Positions 9,436 to 16,938 of a stretch of DNA of 64,000 nt are shown piece after piece. The notes under the pieces were generated by a model that saw nothing but the letters and a program-made list of their open reading frames with translations, did no database searches and was not told the origin of the DNA. Numbering within the stretch: position 1 is the stretch's first letter; every line of letters begins with the position of its first letter. A program made the translations under genes and the position numbers. The stretch comes from Candidatus Leptovillus affinis (GTDB taxonomy: Bacteria > Chloroflexota > Anaerolineae > Promineifilales > Promineifilaceae). The stretch is from the NCBI GenBank assembly GCA_016705235.1, contig JADIYP010000001.1:62001-126000 (forward strand), written 5' to 3'.

Positions 9436-9729
9436 ATGTCCATGAATTTAAAACCGCTTGCCGACCGTGTGGTTGTTGAGCCAAAAGAACGCGAAGAAGT
9501 GACCCCATCTGGTCTTGTCCTGCCGGAAACGGCCAAAGAAAAACCCCAAGAAGGCGAAGTCATCGCCGTCGGCCCCGGCCGTCGTGATGAAGATGGCAAA
9601 CGTATCAAGATGGATGTCAAACTTGGCGATCGTGTCCTCTATGCCAAGTATGGTGGCACAGAAATCAAAATCGACGGCAAAAAACTGTTGATTCTCAAAG
9701 AATCAGACGTTTTGGCAATCATCGAGTAA
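9436..9729 (+). CDS. groES: Co-chaperonin GroES
   Basis: 97 residues, the normal GroES length. MNLKPLADRVVVEPKE at the start, the mobile-loop region around residues 17-35 (TPSGLVLPETAKEKPQ) and the KYGGTEIKIDGK strand near the C-terminus are all typical. It forms the heptameric lid of the GroEL folding chamber. An AAGGAGAT ribosome site sits 7 bp before the ATG. It is first in a two-gene operon with groEL under a consensus promoter and two CIRCE sites, so HrcA-type heat-shock control is expected. The hrcA gene itself is not in this window. Confidence 0.97.
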   Translation: MSMNLKPLADRVVVEPKEREEVTPSGLVLPETAKEKPQEGEVIAVGPGRRDEDGKRIKMDVKLGDRVLYAKYGGTEIKIDGKKLLILKESDVLAIIE

Positions 9730-9754
9730 TAAAGCGTAAGGAGATATTTAGAAA

Positions 9755-11401
9755 ATGGCTAAGCAATTACTTTTTTCCGAAGATGCCCGCCGTAAACTGA
9801 AGAAAGGCATCGACACCGTAGCAAATGCAGTTTCCACCACCCTCGGCCCCAAAGGCCGCAATGTGGCCATCGACAAAAAATTTGGCGCCCCCACCATCAC
9901 CCACGACGGCGTCACCGTAGCGAAAGAAATCGAACTGGAAGACCCATACGAGAACATGGGCGCCCAGTTATTTAAAGAAGCGGCAATTAAAACCAACGAC
10001 ATCGCTGGCGACGGCACCACCACCGCCACCGTTTTGGCCCAGCACATGGTCCACGAAGGTCTGAAGAACGTGGCCGCCGGGGCCAACCCCATGCTGCTCA
10101 AACTGGGCATTGAAGCCGGGACGACTGCTCTAGCCGCCCGCATCCGCGAAATGGCTGTCACCATCGACAGCGTGGAAGAAATTGCTTCCGTCGCTTCCAT
10201 TTCTGCCCAAGATCGCGCCATTGGCACGCTCATCGCCGAGGTAATGGACAAAGTCGGTAAAGACGGCGTCATCACCGTAGAAGAATCGCGCGGTCTGGAA
10301 TTTGAAACCGAATATGTTGAAGGCATGCAGTTCGACCGTGGTTACATCAGCGCCTACTTTGTGACGGATGCCGACACCATGGAAGCCGTGGTTGAAGACG
10401 CTTACATCCTCATCCATGACAAGAAGATCAGCTCCGCTCAGGACATCGTCCCGATTCTGGAAAAACTGGTCCAAATTGGCAAGAAAAACCTGGTTGTTAT
10501 TGCGGAAGACATCGACGGCGAAGCGCTGGCGACTCTGGTTCTGAACAAACTGCGCGGCATGATCAATGCCGTCGCGGTGAAAGCCCCTGGCTTCGGCGAC
10601 CGCCGCAAAGCCATGCTGCAAGACATTGCCGTCCTGACCGGCGGCGAAGTTATCACCGAAGAAATGGGCCGCAAACTGGAAAGCGTACAACTCAGCGACC
10701 TGGGTCGTGCTGCTAAAGTCGTGGCTTCCAAAGACGAAACAACCGTTGTTGATGGCGCTGGCGAAGAAGCTCAGATCAAAGCCCGCGTCGAACAAATCAA
10801 AGTCGAAATCGACCGCAGCACCTCTGATTATGATCGTGAAAAATTGCAAGAACGTCTGGCCAAATTGGCTGGCGGCGTGGCGATTATTCGCGTAGGCGCG
10901 GCGACTGAAGTTGAACTGAAAGAAAAGAAACACCGCGTTGAAGACGCCTTGAGCGCCACACGCGCCGCTGTGGAAGAAGGTATCGTCCCCGGTGGTGGTG
11001 TTGCCCTGCTGAATGCGCTGTCCGCTCTGGACGATGTAAAAGTTGCCGCTGGCGACCCGACCACCGGTGTTAACATCTTGCGTCAGGCTCTTCTGGCTCC
11101 CATGCGCAAACTGGCTGAAAATGCTGGCATGAACGGCGACGTGATCATTCAGAACGTACGCCGCGAACAGGCCGAAAAAGGCGACAGCAAGATCGGCTTC
11201 AACGTCCTGGACGGCGAGTATGTGAATATGATCAAAGCTGGCATTATCGACCCGGCCAAGGTAACTCGCGGCGCGGTGGAAAATGCGGCCAGCATCGCTT
11301 CGATGATTTTGACCACGGAAGCTTTGATCACTGACCTGCCGGAGAAAGAATCTCCGATGCCGGCCGGTGGCCCGCCTGATATGGGCGGCATGGGTTTCTA
11401 A
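9755..11401 (+). CDS. groEL: Chaperonin GroEL
   Basis: 548 residues, full length. It begins MAKQLLFSEDARRKLKKGI, has the ATP-site motif GDGTTTATVLAQ (about 86-97), the AAVEEGIVPGGG hallmark near 405-416 and a Gly/Met-rich C-terminal tail ending GGMGF. It is the 14-mer ATP-driven folding chamber that works with GroES, encoded 25 bp upstream. A strong AAGGAGAT site precedes the ATG. No ACGGCCGT palindrome occurs anywhere in groES-groEL, unlike most other genes in the window. A terminator follows at 11432. Confidence 0.98.
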   Translation: MAKQLLFSEDARRKLKKGIDTVANAVSTTLGPKGRNVAIDKKFGAPTITHDGVTVAKEIELEDPYENMGAQLFKEAAIKTNDIAGDGTTTATVLAQHMVHEGLKNVAAGANPMLLKLGIEAGTTALAARIREMAVTIDSVEEIASVASISAQDRAIGTLIAEVMDKVGKDGVITVEESRGLEFETEYVEGMQFDRGYISAYFVTDADTMEAVVEDAYILIHDKKISSAQDIVPILEKLVQIGKKNLVVIAEDIDGEALATLVLNKLRGMINAVAVKAPGFGDRRKAMLQDIAVLTGGEVITEEMGRKLESVQLSDLGRAAKVVASKDETTVVDGAGEEAQIKARVEQIKVEIDRSTSDYDREKLQERLAKLAGGVAIIRVGAATEVELKEKKHRVEDALSATRAAVEEGIVPGGGVALLNALSALDDVKVAAGDPTTGVNILRQALLAPMRKLAENAGMNGDVIIQNVRREQAEKGDSKIGFNVLDGEYVNMIKAGIIDPAKVTRGAVENAASIASMILTTEALITDLPEKESPMPAGGPPDMGGMGF

Positions 11402-11431
11402 TTCGTTGACAGCAGCTAATTGATAATCTGA

Positions 11432-11459
11432 AAGGCCCCTCTGCGGAGGGGCCTTTTCT
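11432..11459 (+). terminator. Rho-independent terminator of groES-groEL
   Basis: AAGGCCCCTC and GAGGGGCCTT form a perfect 10-bp stem with a TGCG tetraloop, followed by a T-rich tract. Confidence 0.92.
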
Positions 11460-11504
11460 TTTTGGGCAGGTTTTAGTAAACTGGCAAGGATTGGAGGCAT
11501 AACT

Positions 11505-12326
11505 ATGGGCGAACAATTGGTAAAGCAGTTGCTTCCGCATCTGGATAAGGTGACCTGGCCGACTCATCCAGTGGTGACGGCGCAAGGACGCGAAGCATAC
11601 GCGATTGGTTTGGACAAAGTGGAAAGCTATTCTGGCGATCCGCGTACCTTAGCTGAGGCGCTCCGCATCTTTCTCTCAGGGGGATCGGCGCCGTATGCGT
11701 TTGCGGGGGCGGCGTATGTTTTACTGGCGGCATCGGTAGAGGCGGACGGGTCGTATTTTCCGGCCGGGCTGGATAGGGCGATGACGTGGCTGGAAAAGGC
11801 ACAGGCGTTGGAACCGGATCTGACGGATATTAATATGATTGAGGCCTTTGTGTATGTGTATCACGGCCGTTTTCCAGACGCTCGCCTTGTATTAGATTAC
11901 CTCAAAGGGCAGGAACCGGATAATTACCACGTCTTGCTGGCTGACGTGGCCTATTGGCAGCAAATGGGCGACCCGGAAAAGACCACAACTGCGGTGGAAA
12001 CGGCCGTAAACGCCGCCCTTACACCCCCACAACGCCTCCGACTGCGTTCCCAACTGGCCGATTTTTATCTGTCAGTTGGAAAACCCGACGACGCTCTGGC
12101 CATCTACAAAGAAAGCGTCCACTTCGATCCACAAAATCCCCTATTGTGGCACAAAGTCAGCACCGCTTACTTCCAGAAAGGCGAGTTGGAAGAAGCTGAA
12201 CGCGCCAATCAGCAATCGCTGCGCCTGGGCAATTTACCGGTTGCCCAACAAATGGCCGAGCAAATCAAAGCCCGCCGCAAGGGAGAATCTGGTATTTTAG
12301 GTTTGGGGGGGTTGTTCAAGCGATAG
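11505..12326 (+). CDS. Cytoplasmic TPR protein
   Basis: 273 residues with no signal or membrane segment. TPR-like units run from about residue 40 to 255; examples are LDRAMTWLEKAQALEPDL, PDARLVLDYLKGQEPDN, PDDALAIYKESVHFDPQN and LEEAERANQQSLRLGNL. The C-terminus is a short basic tail. A GGAGG ribosome site lies 7 bp before the ATG. It follows groEL after a terminator and a 50-bp gap. The last 11 bp overlap the convergent P-loop gene, which is unusual but small. Function beyond protein binding cannot be read. Confidence 0.8.
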   Translation: MGEQLVKQLLPHLDKVTWPTHPVVTAQGREAYAIGLDKVESYSGDPRTLAEALRIFLSGGSAPYAFAGAAYVLLAASVEADGSYFPAGLDRAMTWLEKAQALEPDLTDINMIEAFVYVYHGRFPDARLVLDYLKGQEPDNYHVLLADVAYWQQMGDPEKTTTAVETAVNAALTPPQRLRLRSQLADFYLSVGKPDDALAIYKESVHFDPQNPLLWHKVSTAYFQKGELEEAERANQQSLRLGNLPVAQQMAEQIKARRKGESGILGLGGLFKR

Positions 12327-12696
12327 AGGGCATCGCTGCCTGTAAAAAAGCCAGCACTTTTGCCAGCACTTCCTCTGGCGTCAGGCGGCTGGTGTCGATA
12401 TAAAAATCGGCGTGGGCGTGGGCGTGGGTCAGACGTTGGTGCTGCATGGCCAGCCGCTCCGGTCCGCCATGCGTGTTAGGTCGTCGCACCGCCAGAGCCG
12501 TAAAATCCAAATCGAGATAGATCAAAATATCGGGGTTTGTCAGGCGCTGCCACATGGCAGGAACGTAAGAATGTTCCTGTGCAGGCTGGCGTACATAATA
12601 CCCAAGACCCCGAAGCGCTTTGCCCAGGGTGCTTTTTCCGGCGCCGCATGGACCCACAAGCGCAATGAGGGGAGGCTCAGAGGGATCATCAGACAT
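12316..12696 (-). CDS. Small P-loop NTPase, probable nucleotide/metabolite kinase-like
   Basis: 126 residues. Walker A is GPCGAGKST at about 16-24, after the hydrophobic strand PLIALV. LIYLDLDFTALAVRR in the middle could hold the Walker B aspartates and the lid arginines of a small kinase. The protein is shorter than shikimate or adenylate kinases, and no full family signature is visible. It follows the SpoIIE-like phosphatase gene with only a 2-bp gap, so the two are probably co-transcribed. An ATP-dependent role is secure from Walker A; the substrate is unknown. Confidence 0.65.
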   Translation of the reverse strand: MSDDPSEPPLIALVGPCGAGKSTLGKALRGLGYYVRQPAQEHSYVPAMWQRLTNPDILIYLDLDFTALAVRRPNTHGGPERLAMQHQRLTHAHAHADFYIDTSRLTPEEVLAKVLAFLQAAMPSIA

Positions 12697-12698
12697 AG

Positions 12699-13409
12699 TT
12701 AGGTTAATGGCAGACGGACATCCAGCCGGCGAATATCGTCGCCGGTGTCGGGGAGAACGGCCGTTACCAGCACACTGATGTCGTCTTTGGGACGGCCGTT
12801 TTCAATCGCCAGCGCCTCACTCAACAGCGAATCGGCAATCGTGCGCGGCGACCAGATGCCTTCCTCCAACATACGCCCCACCGCAGCCAGCGGATCATAC
12901 AAATAATCGCCGCTGGGGTTCCCCGCGTGACGCAAACCATCCGTAAACACCACAATCAACACCCTCTCTTCAATGGGAATCTCCGTGATGACCGGCTTGG
13001 TATTTTGCCGCACGCCCACACTCTGTGATGGCTCGTCGAGCAAATAGAGGCCGTCAGCGGGCGTATGAACAATCACCGGCGCTTCGTTATTGCGCGAAAT
13101 GACGAAGGTTTTGGTGCGGGCATCGGCCGAAAGGATATTCAAAGTAGAACTAACTTTACCGCCGCGATAGGTGAACAAGTAATCGTGCGCCGCGCGCGCC
13201 GCCGCGCCATCACGCACCCCTTCGGCCAACAATTGGATAGCTTTGCGGGCGACAACATTGCTGATCGCTTTGGCCGATTTGCCGCTGCGCTGCCCATCGG
13301 CCAACACCAGGGAGATACCGCCATGCGGCCGTTCGATCATTTCCAACGTATCCCCACTCTCACTAGAGGCATATTTACTGACTTTGGCAACGGCAAACTG
13401 TACGTCCAT
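12699..13409 (-). CDS. SpoIIE-like PPM-type serine phosphatase
   Basis: 236 residues. The metal-binding aspartates of the PPM fold are visible: LVLADGQRSGKSAKA (about 34-48), the central VVFTDGLRHAG and the C-terminal PKDDISVLV. These match stand-alone SpoIIE/RsbU-type phosphatases, which dephosphorylate STAS-type anti-anti-sigma proteins. There is no attached sensor domain, so the input must come from a partner. The ATG has an AAGGAA site about 10 bp upstream. It is paired with the P-loop protein downstream. No STAS or anti-sigma kinase gene is adjacent, so the target is unknown. Confidence 0.8.
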   Translation of the reverse strand: MDVQFAVAKVSKYASSESGDTLEMIERPHGGISLVLADGQRSGKSAKAISNVVARKAIQLLAEGVRDGAAARAAHDYLFTYRGGKVSSTLNILSADARTKTFVISRNNEAPVIVHTPADGLYLLDEPSQSVGVRQNTKPVITEIPIEERVLIVVFTDGLRHAGNPSGDYLYDPLAAVGRMLEEGIWSPRTIADSLLSEALAIENGRPKDDISVLVTAVLPDTGDDIRRLDVRLPLT

Positions 13410-13552
13410 GCATCATGTTCCTTTTTGAAGTCAGGGCTGATTATAAGCGCTATCTTGGCAGAATTAAAATCGGGCACAGCCACAGAAGGACAAAGAGATG
13501 CAACGGCCTCTTTGCCCTTCTGTGTTATCTCGTTTTCACAACGATTTTGCCG

Positions 13553-14380
13553 TTACGAAATCTCTCGCCCGCCGGTCACATTGAGCGCCTGGCCCGTGAT
13601 GAAGCTGGCTTCGTCCGAGACCAAAAAAGCCGTGAGGTTGGCAATGTCGGCGGGCGTTCCCAGCCGTCCGACGGGGATTTTGGCCGCCAGCGCGGCGATC
13701 ATGGCATCTTTGTCCTGGCCGGCCAGCAGGGCTTCCATTTGCATCCCCCACTGCTTCATTTCTGTGTCCACATCGCCAGGGAGAATTGCATTGACAGTCA
13801 CGCCTTGCAAGGCTACTTCCTGCGCCAGCGATTTGGTTAGAGCGAGGACGGCCGCTTTGCTGGCCGCATAGGCGCCAACGTTAGGTTTGGGGCGCAGGGC
13901 GGCGATGGAGGCCATGTTGACGATACGGCCGTGTCCACTCTCCAGCAGCAGCGGCAAGGCTTTCTGGCAGCAAAGGAAGGTGCCCGTGGCATTGATTTCC
14001 AACGTGCGCCGCCAGGCCGCTTCTGCCTGGTATTGAATGGGCGCCGGGCCAACGGCCGTGCCCGCATTGTTCACCAAAATATCCAGCCGCCCAAACACCT
14101 TTTCCGCCTCGCCCACCAGCGCTTCCACCGATGCGGCATCGGTCACATCCACACGCACAGCGACCGACCACACGCCCAGCGCCTCACACGCCGCCGAGAC
14201 GCCGACCAATTCTTCCCAGGCCGCATTACCCGTGTTGGGCAGTTCCGACACCGGCGCGCAAATATCGCCCACAACCACATGGGCGCCGCTGGCCGCCAGT
14301 TTCCGGGCAATGGCCGCGCCAATCCCGCCCTTGCGTCCTGCTCCCGTCACAATTGCTACGCGATCTTTTAAGTCGTACAT
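13553..14380 (-). CDS. Short-chain dehydrogenase/reductase (SDR)
   Basis: 275 residues from ATG 14380, which has an AAAGGGAG site. A longer in-frame start at 14425 would add 15 residues encoded by the repeat upstream and is rejected. Motifs: TGAGRKGGIG (cofactor binding, about 11-20), LVNNAGTA, catalytic Ser in NMASIAAL and YAASK. The C-terminal GQALNVTGG is typical of classical SDRs of the FabG type. It lies downstream of the ThDP enzyme on the same strand, so the pair may act on a shared metabolite, but the substrate is not evident. Confidence 0.85.
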   Translation of the reverse strand: MYDLKDRVAIVTGAGRKGGIGAAIARKLAASGAHVVVGDICAPVSELPNTGNAAWEELVGVSAACEALGVWSVAVRVDVTDAASVEALVGEAEKVFGRLDILVNNAGTAVGPAPIQYQAEAAWRRTLEINATGTFLCCQKALPLLLESGHGRIVNMASIAALRPKPNVGAYAASKAAVLALTKSLAQEVALQGVTVNAILPGDVDTEMKQWGMQMEALLAGQDKDAMIAALAAKIPVGRLGTPADIANLTAFLVSDEASFITGQALNVTGGREIS

Positions 14381-14398
14381 CACTGCTCCCTTTGGGAT

Positions 14399-14455
14399 GG
14401 AGATTAGAGATTTAGCAATCTCCAATCTCCAATCTCCAGTCTCTAATCTCTAGTC
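14399..14455. repeat. Tandem heptamer array (ATCTCCA type) forming a hairpin
   Basis: Period-7 repeats of ATCTCCA/GTCTCTA run to 14455 and overlap the stop codon of the ThDP enzyme. The segment 14399-14412 is inverted relative to 14417-14430 (13 of 14 bases pair, TAGC loop), so an RNA or DNA hairpin is possible between the two genes. Confidence 0.8.
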
Positions 14456-16165
14456 TTCCCCGCGATACACCATCGACCCAAACGCCAGCGCTCCTGGCGG
14501 GGCCATGTTGGCCAGATGATCCACCATCACCTGGATGAGCGCCGGTTTGCCGGAGGCGGCGGCGCGTTCCAGGGCGGGCTGCAATGCGTCCATTTCAGTA
14601 ACAAATTCGCCGTGGCAGCCAAAGGCTTCGGCGACCTTATCGTAGCGCGTGTCGTCGTAGAGATCGCATTCCACCAACTCGTCCAGCCCGGCAAAGATTT
14701 GCGACGAGCGCTCCATGCCCCAGCCCTGGTCGCAAGCGACGATGACGGTGATGGGCAAATTGTAGCGCCGCGCCGTCTCCAGTTCGGCGATGTTGAAACC
14801 CATCGCCCCGTCGCCGGAAATAACGTAAACCGGCTTGTCGGGCGCGGCCAGCTTCGCGCCGATGGCGTAGGGGATGCCCGTGCCCAGATGGCCAAATTTT
14901 GACGTGTAGAGGTAGCTGCGCGGGCAGTAGATGGGGTTGTAGTTGGCGCACCACAGGCTGGTATTGCCGCCGTCCATCGAGAAGATGGCGTCATGCGGGA
15001 AAAAGTCGCGCACGGCGCGAATCATCTTGCCGGAGTTGACGCCGCTGTCGCTGGCATTGGCGGCGAAATCGAGCTGCTGCCGGTAATCGGCGGTCATGGA
15101 ATGGTAGAGTTTGAATTTGTCGTGTTCCGGTTTGGCGGGAGTGAGGGTGCGCACGGCCGTTAACAACCCCACCAGCGTCGCCTTGGCATCGCCCACAATA
15201 CCCACATCCACCGGCCGGTTCAGGCCGATGGCCAGCGGGTCCACGTCGATCTGAATGGTCTTCTGCTCGGCCGGGTCGCGCCACGTCAGTTCCTTGCCCC
15301 AATTGTCCAGTTCGCCAATGCGCCCGCCGACCACCAGGACCACGTCGGCTTCGCTGCGGGCGCGCTCCAGAGCGTCGCGGTTGAGCGGGTGGAAATAGCG
15401 CGGGTGGTCTTCCGGCACGACGCCGCGCGCGGCCAGGCTGGCCGACAGCCCGGCCGAGAGATAATCGCCCAGGGCGACAAATTCCTCCCACGCGCCCGAC
15501 CAGGAAACGCCGACGCCGGCATGGAGGAACGGCCGTTCCGCCCCTGCCAGCATCTCCGCCGCTGCTTGAATGAGGGCCGGGTCGCCGGCCGCCGGTTGGG
15601 TGGCCCGATAACCGGAGGCAGGCCAGACCGGCGCAGTGTCGGGATCGCCAGTGCTGCGCATAACGTCTTCGGGGATTTCGATGTAGACGGGACCGGGACG
15701 GCCGTTCAGGGCGATGCGGTACGCCTTGCGGATGATTTCCGGCAGCCGCCGCCAATCGCGCACGCCGACGCTGAACTTGGTGATTGGCTCAAACACATCA
15801 ATCAGGCGCACATTTTGGAACGAGCCGCCGCGATCCGGGTAGATGATGTTGCGCCGCCGCTGCCCGCTGAAGACGATGAGCGGCGTGCCTTCGGCGTAGG
15901 CGGTGATGACGCCGGAGACCATGTTGGCCGCGCCCGGCCCAATCCCGGCAATGACGACGGCCGGCGCACCGGTGACGCGGGCGTAGGCTTCGGCCATGTG
16001 GGCGGCGGCCGCCTCGTGGCGCGAATTGACAAAGCGCATGTTGTATTCGTCGAGCCTGGCGAGGAAGGTGTTGAAGCTGCCGTCCAGAATGCCAAACAAG
16101 GTGCTGACGCCTTCGGCCTGGAGGCATTTGAGCAGCAGTTCGCCGCCGGTCATGGGTTGGGACAT
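14450..16165 (-). CDS. Thiamine diphosphate-dependent enzyme, acetolactate synthase-like
   Basis: 571 residues from ATG 16165, which has an AAAGGAGAG site. The frame extends 19 codons further into a heptamer repeat, which is rejected. Three domains are visible. The N-terminal pyrimidine-binding domain has the catalytic Glu in NSRHEAAAAHMA and RVTGAPAVV. A central domain has VGGRIGELDNW. The C-terminal PP domain has SGDGAMGFNIAELETARRYN. In the usual GDG...NN motif the last Asn appears as Asp (VACDQGWG), a variation worth noting. The family includes acetolactate synthase, sulfoacetaldehyde acetyltransferase and oxalyl-CoA decarboxylase; none can be chosen here. No regulatory subunit gene (ilvN) is adjacent, which argues against a biosynthetic IlvB role. 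Confidence 0.85.
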   Translation of the reverse strand: MSQPMTGGELLLKCLQAEGVSTLFGILDGSFNTFLARLDEYNMRFVNSRHEAAAAHMAEAYARVTGAPAVVIAGIGPGAANMVSGVITAYAEGTPLIVFSGQRRRNIIYPDRGGSFQNVRLIDVFEPITKFSVGVRDWRRLPEIIRKAYRIALNGRPGPVYIEIPEDVMRSTGDPDTAPVWPASGYRATQPAAGDPALIQAAAEMLAGAERPFLHAGVGVSWSGAWEEFVALGDYLSAGLSASLAARGVVPEDHPRYFHPLNRDALERARSEADVVLVVGGRIGELDNWGKELTWRDPAEQKTIQIDVDPLAIGLNRPVDVGIVGDAKATLVGLLTAVRTLTPAKPEHDKFKLYHSMTADYRQQLDFAANASDSGVNSGKMIRAVRDFFPHDAIFSMDGGNTSLWCANYNPIYCPRSYLYTSKFGHLGTGIPYAIGAKLAAPDKPVYVISGDGAMGFNIAELETARRYNLPITVIVACDQGWGMERSSQIFAGLDELVECDLYDDTRYDKVAEAFGCHGEFVTEMDALQPALERAAASGKPALIQVMVDHLANMAPPGALAFGSMVYRGED

Positions 16166-16181
16166 GGGACTCTCCTTTTGC

Positions 16182-16207
16182 GTGGTGCGTGATGCGTGAT
16201 GCGTGAT
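16182..16207. repeat. Tandem heptamer array (TGATGCG type)
   Basis: Three to four copies of TGATGCG in tandem, just upstream of the ThDP enzyme start. The same heptamer forms the hairpin at 33072-33128. Confidence 0.75.
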
Positions 16208-16291
16208 GGGGTCACGGATCACACCAGATGGGAATTGATAAGGTACGGTTGAAATGACACAGTGTACATGTTACTCGATTTTGGGTGGGGT

Positions 16292-16699
16292 TCAATGGTT
16301 TTGAGAGAATTGGAGGAGGGAAACGGCCGTTTGGGGAAAGTCTCGCAGGATACGTTTATCGGAAGTCACAAGCGGAAGTTGTAAGTCTTGGGCCAGGGCC
16401 ACAAACTCGCAGTCGTAGGCAGAACAGGAACTGGTGGCAACCAGGGTCAGTACTTTCTCCGCTGTGGTCTGGTAGCTGCCTGTTTGCATGAGGGTTTGGG
16501 CAGCAGACATGATCTGGATAGCCTGGGAGAGGGTGATGGTTTGTTGGCGAATGTACAAAGCGAGGACATTTTGCATTTCACTGCGCCACAGCAAGGGGGC
16601 AATCCACTCCGAATCTTTGGCAAAAACCTGCTCGGCCAAAGGTGTTTCGTCACCGTGAATGAGCAGGTAAGCGATAAGGTTGGTGTCGGCGACAATCAT
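16292..16699 (-). CDS. vapC: VapC-like PIN-domain toxin
   Basis: 135 residues, normal for VapC. The acidic PIN residues are in place: VADTN at the N-terminus, RSEMQN near residue 41, SAYDCEFVALA near 94 and TSDKRI near 113. PIN toxins are Mg-dependent RNases, often cutting tRNA or rRNA. Its ATG overlaps the antitoxin TGA (ATGA), the usual order antitoxin then toxin. It is the first of two PIN modules within 3 kb. Confidence 0.9.
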   Translation of the reverse strand: MIVADTNLIAYLLIHGDETPLAEQVFAKDSEWIAPLLWRSEMQNVLALYIRQQTITLSQAIQIMSAAQTLMQTGSYQTTAEKVLTLVATSSCSAYDCEFVALAQDLQLPLVTSDKRILRDFPQTAVSLLQFSQNH

Positions 16700-16938
16700 G
16701 GACGGCCTTCGTTGATTGTTTGATCGAGAATTTCATCGGTGAGCGTGTAGCGTGCTGTTGCTTCTCGCAGTACGCGAATTTTTTCTAGCAGCTCGTCTGG
16801 GTCGGTGCGGGTGCTGCGCACGGCCTGTTCAATGCTGACAATAATTTCGCTGTTGATGCTGCGCCGGTTGTTGGCGGCGGCACGTTTCAGATCGGCATAC
16901 AGATCATCGGGAATGTTTTTGACGGTTATGGTTACCAT
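16696..16938 (-). CDS. vapB: FitA/VapB-like ribbon-helix-helix antitoxin (internal start)
   Basis: 80 residues from ATG 16938, preceded by GGAGA at a suitable distance. MVTITVKNIPDDLYADLKR is a typical FitA-type RHH DNA-binding N-terminus, and the C-terminal part (about 40-80) would bind and block the toxin. It overlaps vapC by 4 bp. The same frame is open upstream into the lipoprotein gene, so the antitoxin can in principle also be made as the tail of a 641-residue fusion. A palindromic site at 16953-16973 is a candidate for autorepression. Confidence 0.85.
   Translation of the reverse strand: MVTITVKNIPDDLYADLKRAAANNRRSINSEIIVSIEQAVRSTRTDPDELLEKIRVLREATARYTLTDEILDQTINEGRP

Noticed and set aside
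10130..11500. 456-codon open frame antisense to groEL
   Set aside because: It is the mirror of the strongly constrained groEL frame, has no ribosome site and encodes low-complexity Phe/His-rich sequence.
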